Source of the DNA: Eretmocerus hayati
Lineage: Eukaryota; Arthropoda; Insecta; Hymenoptera; Aphelinidae
NCBI GenBank assembly: GCA_029851415.1
Contig: CM056742.1
Span: forward strand, 147,503,121 to 147,567,120
Reading direction: 5' to 3'
Length of the DNA stretch: 64,000 bases
The notes beneath the pieces were generated by a model, which did no database searches, was not told the DNA's origin, and was given only the letters and a program-made list of their open reading frames with translations. Position 1 is the first letter of the stretch, and each line of letters starts with the position of its first letter. Shown in pieces: positions 38,322 through 50,872 of this stretch. The position numbers were made by a program, and so were the translations under genes.

Positions 38322-40028
38322 CCCAACAAACACTGGGACGTTTTTAAGACATCTTAAAGATGTCTCGGAGACATTCGGAGACATCTTACGGGGACATCTT
38401 TTTTTCATCCCTAGAACGATTTCAATACATCTTAAAGACGTCTTTTTACCATCCCCAAGGATATCTCCGCAAGAGATATCCTCAAGATATCCCCCAAAAT
38501 ATGAAATAGGGATGTGTCTACCCCAGCTATTAAAATCCTGAATTTCAAGGTTATATTTGGGATGAAAATAATGTTCAACACCACATCGAGTCAAAGCACT
38601 GGTGAACACCGATTAGGTCACTTTTGTTCCATTCATAACCTTAAAAGTGATGGCCGGTGACTCGAACTTGATTTGATTTGGACATTGCTTTCACTTTTCA
38701 GTGAAAACTATATGTGTTCGTGGTCCAAAAAAACATGAGATGTTTATTTAGAAACAAAACTGTAGAAGTTTGAGCACATTGATAAAGCTTGATTGGTCCA
38801 CGAGCTATGATAATGTACATTGACTCGAAAGAAGTATACTGGTCGATTACAAAACTTTTGAATCACCTACATTGGATTATTACATAAAATAAATGATTCA
38901 ACCTATTTGAGTCAAGAAGCACAACTGAAAACACTGTGGAAACGCCATTTCTTCTAAGAAATTATTGATAGAGATGACGAAAACTTCAACAACATGATGA
39001 GAATCTGTAATATTGAGTGTCAAACCAACTCCTGAAGACTAGTGATGTTTGCTGATGAGTTTTGCTGAAGGTGTAGACTATCATAGCTGATCATTGTAGT
39101 GAAAAATTCAAGATTCCATCCACTGTGTAGATATATTTTACCTGAAAATTAGAAGAATTCCATCTGAAAATGTTATAGGACAATGTGCTGGAGAACTTTA
39201 TAAAATAGAACATGTTGGATACTCACAGAAGTTACTGAGGCGTGGATAGAAATCCTACCAAACAGAATCACCGCTGGAGTTCTTGATGAGTGTCTCTTAG
39301 AGTTGAAGATGTCATCTCTTGGATTGCACAAAAAAATATTGAGTTTTGTCATTCTGTTTATAATTAGAAGGAAAAAACAGGATGATATTACCTGCTGATC
39401 AGTTAAAAATGTTTTGAAGATTTTTCCCATAGAGTGGAATAGGTTTACCTGCACCCATCAGGTTCTTTATAATAACCATTCTTGCCACTGAATCTTTATG
39501 ATCAATTGACTATTCTATCATCAGCAGAGTTCATACTGAAAATCATTTGGGGTGAACAACCACATCATCACTTTGGTTTGAAGCATCTTTAGCCTAAATT
39601 TTTCAATAACTTTGAGCATTTTTTTGAGGTTATAGGTTAAGAAAATTTTTGAGAATATCATTCTCATCCTTGGAAATTCTGAAAATGAGGATAAATCACC
39701 AGGAAAGCATAATGAGGGGGTTCTTTTCTTGGGGATACTAAATAATACTTAGCTGAGTGTCATTCTTGATTGAAAATCTTGTGGCATTTTGGAAACCCGC
39801 AGCCGGCGTCCACGTGTTTATGCAGGAAAAGAACAACAATAATAATGAATTTCTTCGCATCGCCAAAAAGTCGCACGTGGGACACGTCTTATAAACGTCT
39901 CCCAAATGTCCCTCTCGGACTATCTCACGCGGAGACATTTTAAAGACATCTTAGAGATATCTTTTAGAGACATCCCAACGAAAGATGTCTCCTAACGTCG
40001 GGGGACATCTCCGCTGTGGTTTGTTGGG
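38322..40028. mobile_element. 1.7 kb DNA transposon with CCCAACAAAC ends, non-autonomous
   Basis: The left end CCCAACAAACACTGGGACG is mirrored by GTTTGTTGGG at 40019-40028. AT lies on both outer sides. The 150 bp next to each end are packed with AGACATCTT / AAGATGTCT words, several as local palindromes (for example GACATCTTAAAGATGTC near 38349), in both orientations. Such subterminal repeats often serve as transposase sites; that is inferred. The interior (38.6-39.7 kb) has only unrecognised frames of up to 93 codons. Frames at 38310-38609 and 39738-39938 simply read through the ends. The superfamily is not assigned. Confidence 0.75.
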
Positions 40029-41503
40029 ATGTAAAATGATCTTACGAAGTCTTCAGCAGAGTAAGATGGCGAATTTTTCTCCCAGTTCTTACTACATATA
40101 TCTCGAGGTTTAGATTATGCACTAGCCACTAATACTTGTCGCGCGGACAAAAAAATTGGAGGGCAGATCTGCATTGGACCCACCACTACAAAATGTAGCT
40201 ACTCTTGATTCATGCAAGTGCCTAGTATTTAAAGAAAAATTTTCTTCTAGATATCGTTAGTTCCGTGGAAATGTTGAAATAATGCGTCCCTGCTTGTACG
40301 AACCCTTAAAACACTTGAGGAAAAAATCTCAAACGTCTTTTTCAGTATATTTGTTAACGCAATCATCAGTTTTTCGATCCGGCGCTACCGAAAAAAATTA
40401 TCATCGAAAAAGGGGTCAAAATGTCAGGTCCGTGTGATGTGGTTCTTCCATTTTATGGCTTTTGTGAGTATGTAGCACCACGAAGAAGCTCGTTGGGGAT
40501 TCGTGCAGGCAAACTTATCAAATATAATGGTATAGAGCGTCAAATTCCAATGCTATAAGAGTCCAAAGACCACTTTTTGAGTGTGCGCTGAGCACATACA
40601 TTTTGTGGCGCAGTTTTGCCTAAAATTTTACTCGTTCAGTTTTCTTCAATAAAAAAGGATTTGCCTTATTTCAGACCTTTTGGCACCAATTCATTCTTCA
40701 AGTAAATCATCAGATACAACTTTTCCATCCCTCAGAATTCAAAGAAAATCGTGTATCACACTTTGCGGAGTACCTTTCCGCGAAAATCTAGTTTTGCTAA
40801 ATTTTTATGCCAGGTCCGTGGGGGTACTAGTGTGACCCTTAAACGCATGACCCCGGCGGTCCTAGTCGATTTTTTTATCAAGTATTTGGTAGCCAAATGA
40901 ACCTCCTCCAAACCTCAAGACTGTAAGTCAAACCGTTTGGCCGTGAGATCAATTTTAGTGTCAAAATGTCAGGTCCGTGCCGCGCTACCGCGTCTCTCCA
41001 TGCTATCCTTATGGTACTTATGATTGGGAAAATTTACATTCGTGCGCGAGTTTATTCATACTTTATATGTTTCAGAAAGTCGAAAAGTACATCTTAGAAC
41101 CTTCGGAAGTGAGATTTAGCTTTGGCACATTTTCGGGCCTCAAATATCGAAGTTTCCGCGGAACTACCGATATACACTTGCCAAAAATCTTGCGAAATCA
41201 TTCGGCATTCATCCACGCTTGCAGAATAAGCTTGTCTAGGAGGCTTGTCTAGGGGGGAGCCCCGTTGTCAGATCTGACAGACCAGCAGTACATTGGTCAA
41301 TTTTAGGATGTCTTGGAGAGGTTCTTTCCTCCTGTTGACGAAGTCTGTGTTCCATCAAATTGTATGTTACAGGGCGAATCGTGTGGAAGCCTCATCCGTA
41401 TTCAATAAACTCCGTCATGATCCATGATTTATACTTCCCTATTTATCTGCACCTCATCAGAAGCGCCTACAATACATTTTGAACATTACCATTATAAAAT
41501 TCT
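40029..41503. other. No gene; stretch with a motif repeated three times
   Basis: ATGTCAGGTCCGTG occurs at 40421-40434 and, within the longer GTCAAAATGTCAGGTCCGTG, again at 40960-40979. A one-base variant lies at 40807-40820. GCGCTACCG also occurs twice (40382 and 40982), at different distances from the motif. This may be an old internally duplicated transposon fragment; ends were not found. A 91-codon frame at 40977-41252 is unrecognised. Confidence 0.5.
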
Positions 41504-42291
41504 AAGGTAACTGTGCCTAATTTGCACTCATTCCCTAATTTGCCCCCATTCAAGTTCTCAAATGTATGCACCCCCAGACCCTGCCACGCACTTTTTTTTC
41601 ATGTTTGTTACGTTAAAATATGAGGAAATAAACATTTCGGAACGATCCTAGATGACCCGCGCATTTCTGACAACAAAAAAGTGGTTTTCGGTACTTTCGA
41701 CTTCTTTTTTGTTAGTCACTAAAAGCTATGCCAAACAAAATTGGTGTGATCAATTCCAACGTACTTTAATTCATTTTCTTTGTCTTTGTCCCAACTTTAG
41801 AATGCTTTTTGCAGAATTGCAGAATTCGACTTCTAACCGATTCTACGCTACATTACTAAAAAAAGTGCAGTGTTCCTAATTTGCCCCTATAGTCTTTTTC
41901 CAAACTCGTTCCTCGCTCCATCAAGATGCATCCATTTACCTCAAAAAGTTCTAAAGGGGGTAGAAAAAGCTACAAAATGAGCTAAAGTACGTCTTATTTG
42001 GAGGTCTGGGAGCCGAGATATCCCGATTATACGAAAAACCCGTATAATCTCATGAAAATAGGCCTGTTCTCCTGTGGGGGCAAATAAGAACACACTGTTA
42101 AAAACTCGCAAAAAATCTTTCTGTGCAAAAATCAAGATAACTCGGATCTCCTTTTGTTAAAACCAAACGTACCTTAGCTCATTTTGAAGGTCTTGGAACA
42201 AGCTTCAAAATGAGCTGTTGAAAAATATAAAGATGAGTTGAAATGGCGAGCAAAACAAAAGTAGTGGGGGCAAATTAGGCACACTTACCTT
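41504..42291. mobile_element. Copy A of a 0.8 kb element with AAGGTAAGTG-type ends
   Basis: The left end reads AAGGTAACTGTGCCTAATTT and the right end, reverse-complemented, AAGGTAAGTGTGCCTAATTT, followed in both by TGC. Internal landmarks shared with copy B (43084-43905) are TTTGTTACGTTAAAATATGAG, CATTTTGAAGGTCTTGGA and CAAAATGAGC. No transposase frame is present and no clear target duplication is seen. It is called a non-autonomous element from its size, inverted ends and second copy. Confidence 0.75.
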
Positions 42292-43083
42292 GCTAATCGA
42301 CATCAACCACACATCAACTCGTCTTTTGGCATCGAGTTTGGCATTTGACATCGTAACCTCAGTACTAAAAATAATCCAAACTTTCAAAGAATTTTATTCC
42401 TCCAAACCCATCATCCGACCTTACTGCTTCCCATAGAATCAAAGGAATTTTAAGCTTGGTCACAGTCACGGTATCAAAGTAGAGTATTAAAAGCTCCTGT
42501 CAGTAATATTCAATCGATTCGCGAAAAGCTTCCACGGAGTCACGCACGAGGATGGAATCACGTGGCCTACGGGTGTGATGAGCATGGGTGATGTTGAGCG
42601 ACGATCACATTGCTTTATATTATACGACGAGCGATCGAGCCACTTGGCCTGCACACGTCGATATTTCTCATAAGTAATTCAGGGCTCGCGGAAAATCAGG
42701 CGTACCACGCCCGGTCACGTGCTTGATGAGCGCCCATGAATTATTATTATTGGACTTGAATAACGCTCGCCAGTATACACCCCATCCGATATGGACGAGC
42801 TTCGGTTTGACAAGCCGTTGTTGAGCTTGGAAATGACATCGAAATTTCTGGTTCCCATGAGCATTTCAGGAGAGGGAACATTCTTACTTTTCCTGAGAAT
42901 GGATCATCGTGATTGCAATTTTTGTGAATTTACTGATCGATGCCAATATCCAACTATCATATCGTGACCGATCTAGCCACGAAGTATCCCTGACTAGTGA
43001 TTCTTTTTCATGAATACACGACAGAAGAATGGTATCATTTGGAAGTATGAGGAATTATTCATTGATGTAGTAGCAAAATATAC
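42292..43083. other. No gene; spacer between the two related elements
   Basis: About 790 bp. The part at 42.53-42.83 kb looks richer in CpG and contains CACGTG words near 42568 and 42716; this is compatible with regulatory DNA but not evidence of it. Confidence 0.4.
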
Positions 43084-43905
43084 AAGGTAAGTGTACCCAA
43101 CATGCATCCATATGCCGATCTCATGAATGAGCAATCGTTAACTTTCCGTCTAATTTTTTTTTACGTTTGTTACGTTAAAATATGAGAAAATCAGTAGTGT
43201 AGACCGATCCTGAATCATTTCTGCGCGTACCAGAAAATTTTAAGTGATTTTTTTCAATTTTCAGGTTCGCACGCTATGAATTTACCGGGAAATTGCGTTT
43301 GGTAGAACTGGTGCCAAAAATGTTCTGTTCCACAAATTTTGACGTGCTTTAGAGCATTCGATCCCCTATCTCAAAACCTACAGAATCTGCTTTCAAGTGT
43401 TGTAAAACTCGAATAAGGAGCCATTTCATGCACAAAATATGAGGATCAGTAGTGGAACATGAAGGGCAACATCGGAGTGTACCCAACACACCTCCATGTG
43501 GTTATCTCAAAAAGGCTTACAGTACGAAAATTTTACCACTCGAAACGTACTTATCACATTGGAATAGGTTGGAAATAGTGGTTTGGACTTGCGTAAGGCT
43601 CCAAATGTGGTTGCATGGTGATAAAAACGGATGAAAACGACATTATGCACTTTTTTGACAATTTGTATTGTTTTCAATGATGGGGACATGTTGGATACAC
43701 CAATTTGCGAGCTCACAAAAATTCATTTTCGAAAAAATAGAAACAGCTAGCCAGAATGGTTTCGAAATTCAACGTGATTGGTCTCATTTTGAAGGTCTTG
43801 GATCAAGGTTCAAAATGAGCGTACCTTCTACGTTGGAAAATATTGAGGTAGGGCAGAATTGTTGAGAAAATGGTTTGGTGGGGGCAAGTTGAGTTCACTT
43901 ACCTT
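43084..43905. mobile_element. Copy B of the AAGGTAAGTG-ended element
   Basis: The left end is AAGGTAAGTGTACCCAACAT; the right end, reverse-complemented, is AAGGTAAGTGAACTCAACTT. Both are followed by a GC-containing block as in copy A. It is in the same orientation as copy A, judged by TTTGTTACGTTAAAATATGAG near the left end and GGTCTTGGA near the right. The interior is well diverged, so the copies are old or from different subfamilies. Confidence 0.75.
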
Positions 43906-46900
43906 AGTTGCTCGTATTATACACTTGGCTTAATTTCTGTGAATGATAAACTCTTGTGAATATTGGCCCTTTTTGCAATCAATTTATAAAATTTCAAGTA
44001 ATATTACACTCAACGCTGTAAATTTTTTTCGACAGAACATTGAGTGACACGGTAAACAAGAAAAACCTGGTGGGAATTTTAAAAGATGTTGAATAAGTCA
44101 TCAAAATACCATTTTCAATTAGCAAAAATAACAGGAAACGTACTTCCCAGTGTACTTCCGATACGAAGACCAGATAACTCGCAAAGTTGAATAATGAATC
44201 AACGAAATATAATGAGAGTGCGTACTGCGCTATTGATATAATGAGGTTCGATGATGAAAAGCGACGATCCAAAGGCGACAGGAATTCTGAACTTTTTTAC
44301 AGAAAGATAGCATGTTCGTCCAACAAATAACCTTATTATTTGATACTCGAGCTAATTTTGATTTTTTTTATATATACAATTATCCAGGACCTTTTCTAAC
44401 ATGATATATGTGTGTTATCTTGGTTTGCTTCATGTACTCGATACATAATGTACTAATTGTATAGTCCAACATCAGTCGAGATTTCAATTATTAACCATTT
44501 GTCTCCACAAAACTATAACAATAAAAAAAAACGAAATATTCTCGAAAAGAGAGAGGTATACTTCATTAAAGACACCTCAAGTCTGGCTGATGGTGATAAA
44601 AAAAGACGTCGAGAGATCATATTTACCCAACCAGCGCGGCGCACATACGTGACAATATATCAAAAATTTACTCAACGCGTAATGAGAAAGTTAATTATCT
44701 AGAATCAAGTGAGTATTAAGTATTACATCGACAAGAACACGATGGATTTTGAGATAGGTAATTAAAACAGCACACCTCGGAATTATTGAACCAAGGTAGG
44801 TACACATAAAACGAGTCGACAGATTGATACACTGTCACGTGATGAATTATTTCAAATATTATCTATGTACATTCGACAAGGTCTTAGACTCCGGTAATAT
44901 CCTCGGTAATATCAGAATAAGTAATTAAATGACTCCGAAGTCATGAACGAGCAAGCGCTTATACTCTGATGTGACACAAATATGAAAGCCCACTAAAGGC
45001 TCATGTAATCAAATTTAGTTTTTTCACCGATTACAAAGTGACTCAATATCTATGAAATGATCTTACTCTCACATAGATATATAGGTATGAGCTGAATACC
45101 GTTATTACGACAACAAAAAGTGGCAAGATCTCGTGGGAGATCAACTCATGCATGTACCTCATTGTCATCAAATTTCATTAACAAAATAGCCTCGGTGGCG
45201 TCGACAACAACTCGACCGATTGTATCTCGCGGACTTTCTCCCATTCGTGCATAAAAAAGTACAGGTTTCTCGTTAGTATATTCAGAAATTTTGTCGTGTA
45301 GAACAACTGTGTTTTTTTGTCTCATCAGCTTATCACACCAGAAATTGTCCACCAAACTTTCCTCCCAGAAAGAAACGACCTCTATATTAGGATAATTATG
45401 AAATTATCTCTATATTATGAAAGACACTTTCGTTTGCGAATATTACTCAAGCTTTTGAAGGAGCAGAAAATCGAGGAACAGTCGAAAAGTTTTACTTTCA
45501 TTGAAAAGTACACTATGTGAACTTGCGAATATAATAAGGAACCTCTAAAACACTTGTTCTGCGTCGCAATACTAAACTCGAAAGTGAAAGTCGCACCTAT
45601 ACGCAAGTCTGTAGTACACGCCAAAATCAATTTTCCGTCATGACAACAACGGAGACAAATTATTCTTATAGATGCATGTAACACTGCGTCTGTATCAAAG
45701 CAATCAATTTCCTCAATTCATGTCCAAGAACAAATTTTGAACGGAAACCTGCTTTATGATCCCTTTGGTGAAATTTATTAAACACCTTATTGCCTTCTTT
45801 CAACATAAGATCTTTGGCGCAACGATAAATTGAAGATTGTTTAGAGGATACTGAATATGTATACTGATTTCATTTCGCATGTGACACGCCTCGTCAAATG
45901 ATTGTCAACCCGTATTGAAGCAAAATCTATTTCTGGATCGAGGTTCTCTCATCTCATCTTCTACGAGCTTCTCGTTTTCGCATCTTGTTCTCTCGCATCG
46001 AGATGAAACGTATACTTATATACATACTTTCCAAGCTCAAAAAGAGAAGAGAGGCAAAGATAATGAACAAATCGTGACGTAGTATAAGTGAATGTATATA
46101 TATAGCTGACAAAACGTAGAGAAAACGTCAGAGAGCTGCTTACGTCGACGACACGTACCGTTTTTTTTTTGTGTTTTTCTTCCAAATTCACGTGTATCCG
46201 ATGAACCGACGATGCTCACGCCATATATATCAGGTGCTTGAAAGGCCATCCTCGCAATAAGTCATTATAGTTCAAGTAATGTTTACACTCCGCGGTTATA
46301 GTTGCAATAGCAGCGTACAGACTTTTACCTATTACTATCGTGTGAAAATATCTGTTACATTTTACGTATCCGGTGTCGGGCGGTTGTGATATGATGGTAT
46401 TTTGATGTGTTGTATTGGTTTGTCCGATGAGAGATAGAGATTTCTGGCATTAATAATGAGCTTGCGACATCATGTGAAGTCTTAGAGAACTTGATGTTTC
46501 CATATGAATTGTGCGAAAATTACTCACGACAATGAGAGCACTGAGTTTTGCAATCGACCGATTATGCAAAGCTTGGGATTGGACTACACCATGATATTGT
46601 TTGGCAACGTGAAGAATATTTTAGAAAAAAGAAATATTTTGAATTAGGCCGGTCTTTGAGGTATGAAGAGATATTTTTATCCATCAATTTTCTCCTCATT
46701 TATTTGTGGCTCGAGGGGTTTTCACACATAAATTATTTACTCGTACAAACAGTTGAGAAAAAAATGTTGTTCAATCTACGAGCCAGAGATTTAATGAGAG
46801 AAAAGTACTCGCATCGGATATATTCAGCTAAATCCGAGGCTAAATTTTGAGGAAAAAATGTTTTCCTCTTCCTGCACTTGCACAAGTCATACATGCTGCC

Positions 46901-47692
46901 TCGCACCTAACTAGTATTTGATCAAAAATAATCACGTGCCAACATAATCCTGTTAAAATTCGCCGAAATTTATAGTAGGAATCTGCATTACCATTTATGT
47001 TGACTTGCAAAAATGAAGGATTTCTCGGTCCATTCATAGGTCAATGGTACTTTGTTTTAGCACGAAATACCATCGAATCATAGAATTGATCGAGTAATCC
47101 TTCATTTTTACAAAACTTGATATTATGTTCTTCATTTCCTGGGATTGATTAAACAAAAATCAGATAGAAGAGCATAGTTAGTCGGAAATGAGATTTGGGT
47201 GACTCGATTGAGATTCTGCGTATCATGCGTTAATCGGATAAATTCGTTGAAAATATTTGCATGCGTTTTCACAGCGGTATAAATCTGGCACAAACGCTCG
47301 TCTTCATGTTTGGGCTTAGACCATGACTCATTTGTGTGAGAGTTCAATTATCGCCTTTGCAGAGAAGCATGCAGTTTCTAAGGAGAAGTCTCAGAAAATG
47401 AAAATATGACAGAAACTAGGAATAGAAAGAATTTATTCAATCACGTGTGAGATTATGATGGAAGTAATCATCACAATCTGTCCTCAGCATCAGAATTTGA
47501 AATATATTTGAATTATCTTATTATTTACAAAGAATCATTGTTGATTGGTTACTGTCGAGGTTACTGTACAAATAAACTTCTTCAATCATACATTCCAGTT
47601 GGCACAAATCTTATGCATTTTCTTCTATGGTCAACATTCATCATTTTCCTTAAAACCGAATTCTTCATTTTTATGAACTATCAGTGCCCTCT
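43906..47692. other. No gene seen
   Basis: Frames of at most 100 codons with no recognisable domain and no clear repeat. Confidence 0.45.
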
Positions 47693-47943
47693 GAGTTGAA
47701 TATTTGGTCTCGTCGATCTTAAAGGACGGTGGGGAACTAAATAAATTCCCAAAATTTCATGATGGAAATTTTATTGCAATGTTTCGTCCACTAGGTATTG
47801 TGGACCTCATCAGGCTTCAGGTTTGTTATTCTTTAGATCGTCATGATATTTTGAACGATCTTGTAATAGAGCACAGACATAACGTCTAGCTCCTGTCAAT
47901 ACAAGTAAATAGAGTGAGATCGACGAGACCAAATATTCAACTC
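47693..47943. mobile_element. 251-bp element with perfect 27-bp inverted ends
   Basis: Bases 47693-47719 (starting GAGTTGAATATTTGGTCTCG) are the exact reverse complement of 47917-47943. The interior contains GTTTCGTCCACTAGGTATTG then GTGGACCTCATCAGG, in which GTCCAC and GTGGAC form a small stem. Hairpins of this sort linked to a CATCAGG word recur in dispersed arthropod repeats, from general knowledge. No target duplication is evident. A 61-codon frame inside is not considered a gene. Confidence 0.75.
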
Positions 47944-48349
47944 GTATATTAACCATCAAGGACGAAAAAATCTATCGAAATCACTTATGATATCAGTACC
48001 CTCGTCAGTACCTCAGGAAAAATCTGACGGTCAAAGACTCTATAAAAGGCTCATTTTCAACATTCTTATCGTGTTATGACCGCACTCTTTCCACCAATGA
48101 GCCGCAATCCCTGAAACTAACATTAGAAAACTGATAGGTCAAAGTCACCAAAAATTATGTCGCCGATTAATCCGATACCTGTACCACTATTCGATGGTGT
48201 AGATACTGGGTTTGGAATTCGACTTTCATTTATGTCCTTCTTGACACTCGGTACGCTAATTGATGTACACGCACAAGTAACACGAGGACATTAGAGGAAA
48301 ACTAGGGAAGCATACAATATTTACAGGATTTTGGGAAACTCCTGAAATC

Positions 48350-48495
48350 AGCGGAGAATCGATCCCGCGCGCATGAGAAAATGCAGACACACGAGACCAA
48401 TGCTTTAGTCACCACGGCCATGTTCCCCGAGGCAACTTGAGTTCTTTATAAGGCCCCTGTGGACATGCAAGTCCTGTAGCACCGACGGTGCTCTG
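48350..48495 (-). repeat. tRNA-derived SINE-like unit
   Basis: On the minus strand an A-box-like TGGCCGTGGTGACTAAAGC (48402-48420) is followed 36 bases later by a B-box-like GGGATCGATTC (48356-48366). The spacing fits a class II tRNA (Ser or Leu type). The acceptor stem does not pair, so it is not a functional tRNA gene. Upstream on that strand is a perfect palindrome AGCACCG-A-CGGTGCT (48480-48494). The SINE body and tail on the low-coordinate side are not defined. Confidence 0.5.
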
Positions 48496-48573
48496 AGGTA
48501 TGATTGAATATCATGTCAAAAATAAACCTAAATCCCTCTTAGAAAACCGTCCATCTATTCACCTCTTAAATTT

Positions 48574-48576
<3 letters not shown>

Positions 48577-48623
<47 letters not shown>

Positions 48624-48640
48624 CGTGCGTGCGCGTGCGT
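48577..48640. repeat. GT dinucleotide microsatellite
   Basis: About 17 uninterrupted GT units, then a mixed GC/GT tail to 48640. Confidence 0.95.
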
Positions 48641-50281
48641 ACAACTTTTCATGACATGAGGAAATAATCTAAAAAAATCATAGTAAGCATCAAGAACTGT
48701 ATTTTTTGTACTGTACAGACATATCTTAATTTGTATCATTGATCGTGACGTGATACAATTAGAGAATTTTTCAGGTGATCCACTTGAAGAATACTATTTT
48801 TATTCCAAATTCCTCAATAAGTAGTCATCTACAGAGATAATCGATCTAAGGAATTATTTTCTGACGTTAAAGAAAAATTCTTTCATCTTATCAAAACTCC
48901 AAGTATGAGAATTAAAAGTATCAAAAGAAACAAATTCATCGTGAATTTTTGAAAGACCGTAAGTTAAAGATATGATTTAGGATATGCTTTCGAGTTAGAC
49001 GAAATTAATTAATATAACAACTTTGATCGACTTCAGAAATCAATCTTATTATGTAAGATAAGGCACTCGCCGATCAATTGGTTCGATTAGATATGCACGC
49101 TCTCAAATCAATTGATGATAAAGCGATTTCACAGATTTTAAAAAAGGAAGAAATTACGGTATCGTTCCTCACTAGGAAAAACTACTAATTGTGTCCAGCA
49201 AGTTAATCTTTGGAGGAATAATAATTGAGGAAACTCTTATGAGCCGAAGGAAAACGATTATTTAGTAGAAAATCTCAAAACGTCGAGGCTGTAAACTGGA
49301 GTGGTAAAAAAAATGTTATCAATTGGTCGACAGTAATCAGTCACGTGCTTCATGTTTCACGATCAATGAGTCATGAGAATCGGCATCAATTTCGAAATCA
49401 GACGATGAATTTTCAATTTCGAGCGTTAAGTTGGAGAATGACGAAAGTAAAGTACCCAGCCAATTTGATAAACACATGCCTCCATGCGTTACAATGATGA
49501 ATCAGAGAATACAAATTCCTCGAGTTAAGGTGGACTTTCCATGCCTCTCCAAATATTTCGATCGGGTATGACTCAAAAATTGGGGAAAAACAGTGAATAA
49601 TACTCGAAGAATAATGAAATGGCGAATGTGCCTTGGCAGTTGCTTAATATTCAAAATTCTATTACAATTCTTAAACTACTCTTACCAATTCAAATATTGT
49701 TGAATCTTCTATCATAGAACGTTTTACCTTCTGCTCTCGTCATAAAATTGTTCAGAGAACAATCGATACAGCTCTGATATACTTACTTGATCTTATTCAA
49801 AGTCCTAAACATAGTAGCAAACATCGAGGTCCCGAGGTGTTTTCTCTCAACGGTAAGCGGATATCATGGCCAATCCCATCACTCTTTATTGCAGGAATAA
49901 ATTCATCAACTAGATCGTAAAAATGGAGAATTTCCTCATTTTCGAGCTTATTTCTCCACAATTTGTTGGTATTTGGGCTTCAGTTATGGCAAATAAATCC
50001 TTAATCCGATCCTTTCCTGGTAAACAAAGCCGAGCGACACGCCGTCTACTCACGTAGGCACAATTTTTACAACTCTTCAACCGTGAAATTTCTACATGGC
50101 ATTTCTAACAATTGTATAGAGCTACTAAAACAGAACAGAACCACCAACAGGTAAAGAATAGACGGGGCGCAGAATACCGAGAAAGATACGACGAGCAACA
50201 CAATCTCATTAATATTCCTTGCAAAATTAATGTTTTGTTTCATCAATTCATTGCGTATTCTTTCTCATTTTATATAATGAA
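48641..50281. other. No gene seen
   Basis: AT-rich sequence with no frame of 60 codons or more that I can interpret, and no recognised repeat. Confidence 0.5.
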
Positions 50282-50282
50282 A

Positions 50283-50518
50283 TAGTACATTAAGCAATCA
50301 GGGTGGGAAAGAGGATTCCCGCACGAGTGGCCGGGAAGAGTGCGAGAAAGTAACATTCTCGCACGATTCCATTTTCTCGCACGGTCATTATGTTGTTCTC
50401 GCGAAGCGAGAACAACATAATATCCGTGCGAAAATGTGGAAAAAGTGCGAGAATGTTACTTTCTCGCACGGTTCCGGCGACGAGTGCGGGAACTTTCCAC
50501 CCGTATTGCTTATACTAT
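50283..50518. repeat. 236-bp palindromic MITE-like unit
   Basis: The left end ATAGTACATTAAGCAATCAG pairs with the right end (reverse complement ATAGTATAAGCAATACGG). Inward pairing continues through GTGCGAGAAAGTAACATTCT-like blocks to a perfect 16-bp stem, ATTATGTTGTTCTCGC at 50387-50402 against 50406-50421, with loop GAA. Copy 2 has the same ends but lacks about 100 bp of the centre. Confidence 0.8.
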
Positions 50519-50784
50519 TTTATGTAACCCGTGCGGAAAACTGTGCCTCCACGGTATTTGAAGGCATTAGCCGATAAGATCATTAGAATTGTTTTTCTGA
50601 AATTCTGTCTTCTATTCAATCCATAGACGATTCTATTCCGTTGATAAATCTTCTGAAATTTTAATCACATTGATTGACAAATAGTTCCTGATCATTATGA
50701 ATGGACTGCAAAATTTCGACTAGAACACAAGACGCACTATATTAACCTTTATTTATCTGGTACATCAAGGCGAATCAGGGGGTA

Positions 50785-50872
50785 AGGGGGTGGCGTCGAA
50801 GGGGGAGGAGAGCGGGGCCCAGGGGCGGCGCCCCCGCCGCGCCGGGGGTTCGGGGGGCGGAGCCCCCCGACT
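50785..50872. repeat. GC-rich multi-hairpin block, copy 1
   Basis: Extremely GC-rich against AT-rich surroundings. It includes GGGGCGGCGCCCC-type and GGGGGGCGGAGCCCCCC self-complementary words. The equivalent block in copy 2 (about 51690-51773) has a changed middle, GGGGCGGAAGCCCCT, but keeps GGGGGCGGAGCCCCC. Confidence 0.8.

Noticed and set aside
48356..48420. Functional tRNA gene
   Set aside because: A and B box-like words are present but the acceptor and other stems do not pair convincingly.
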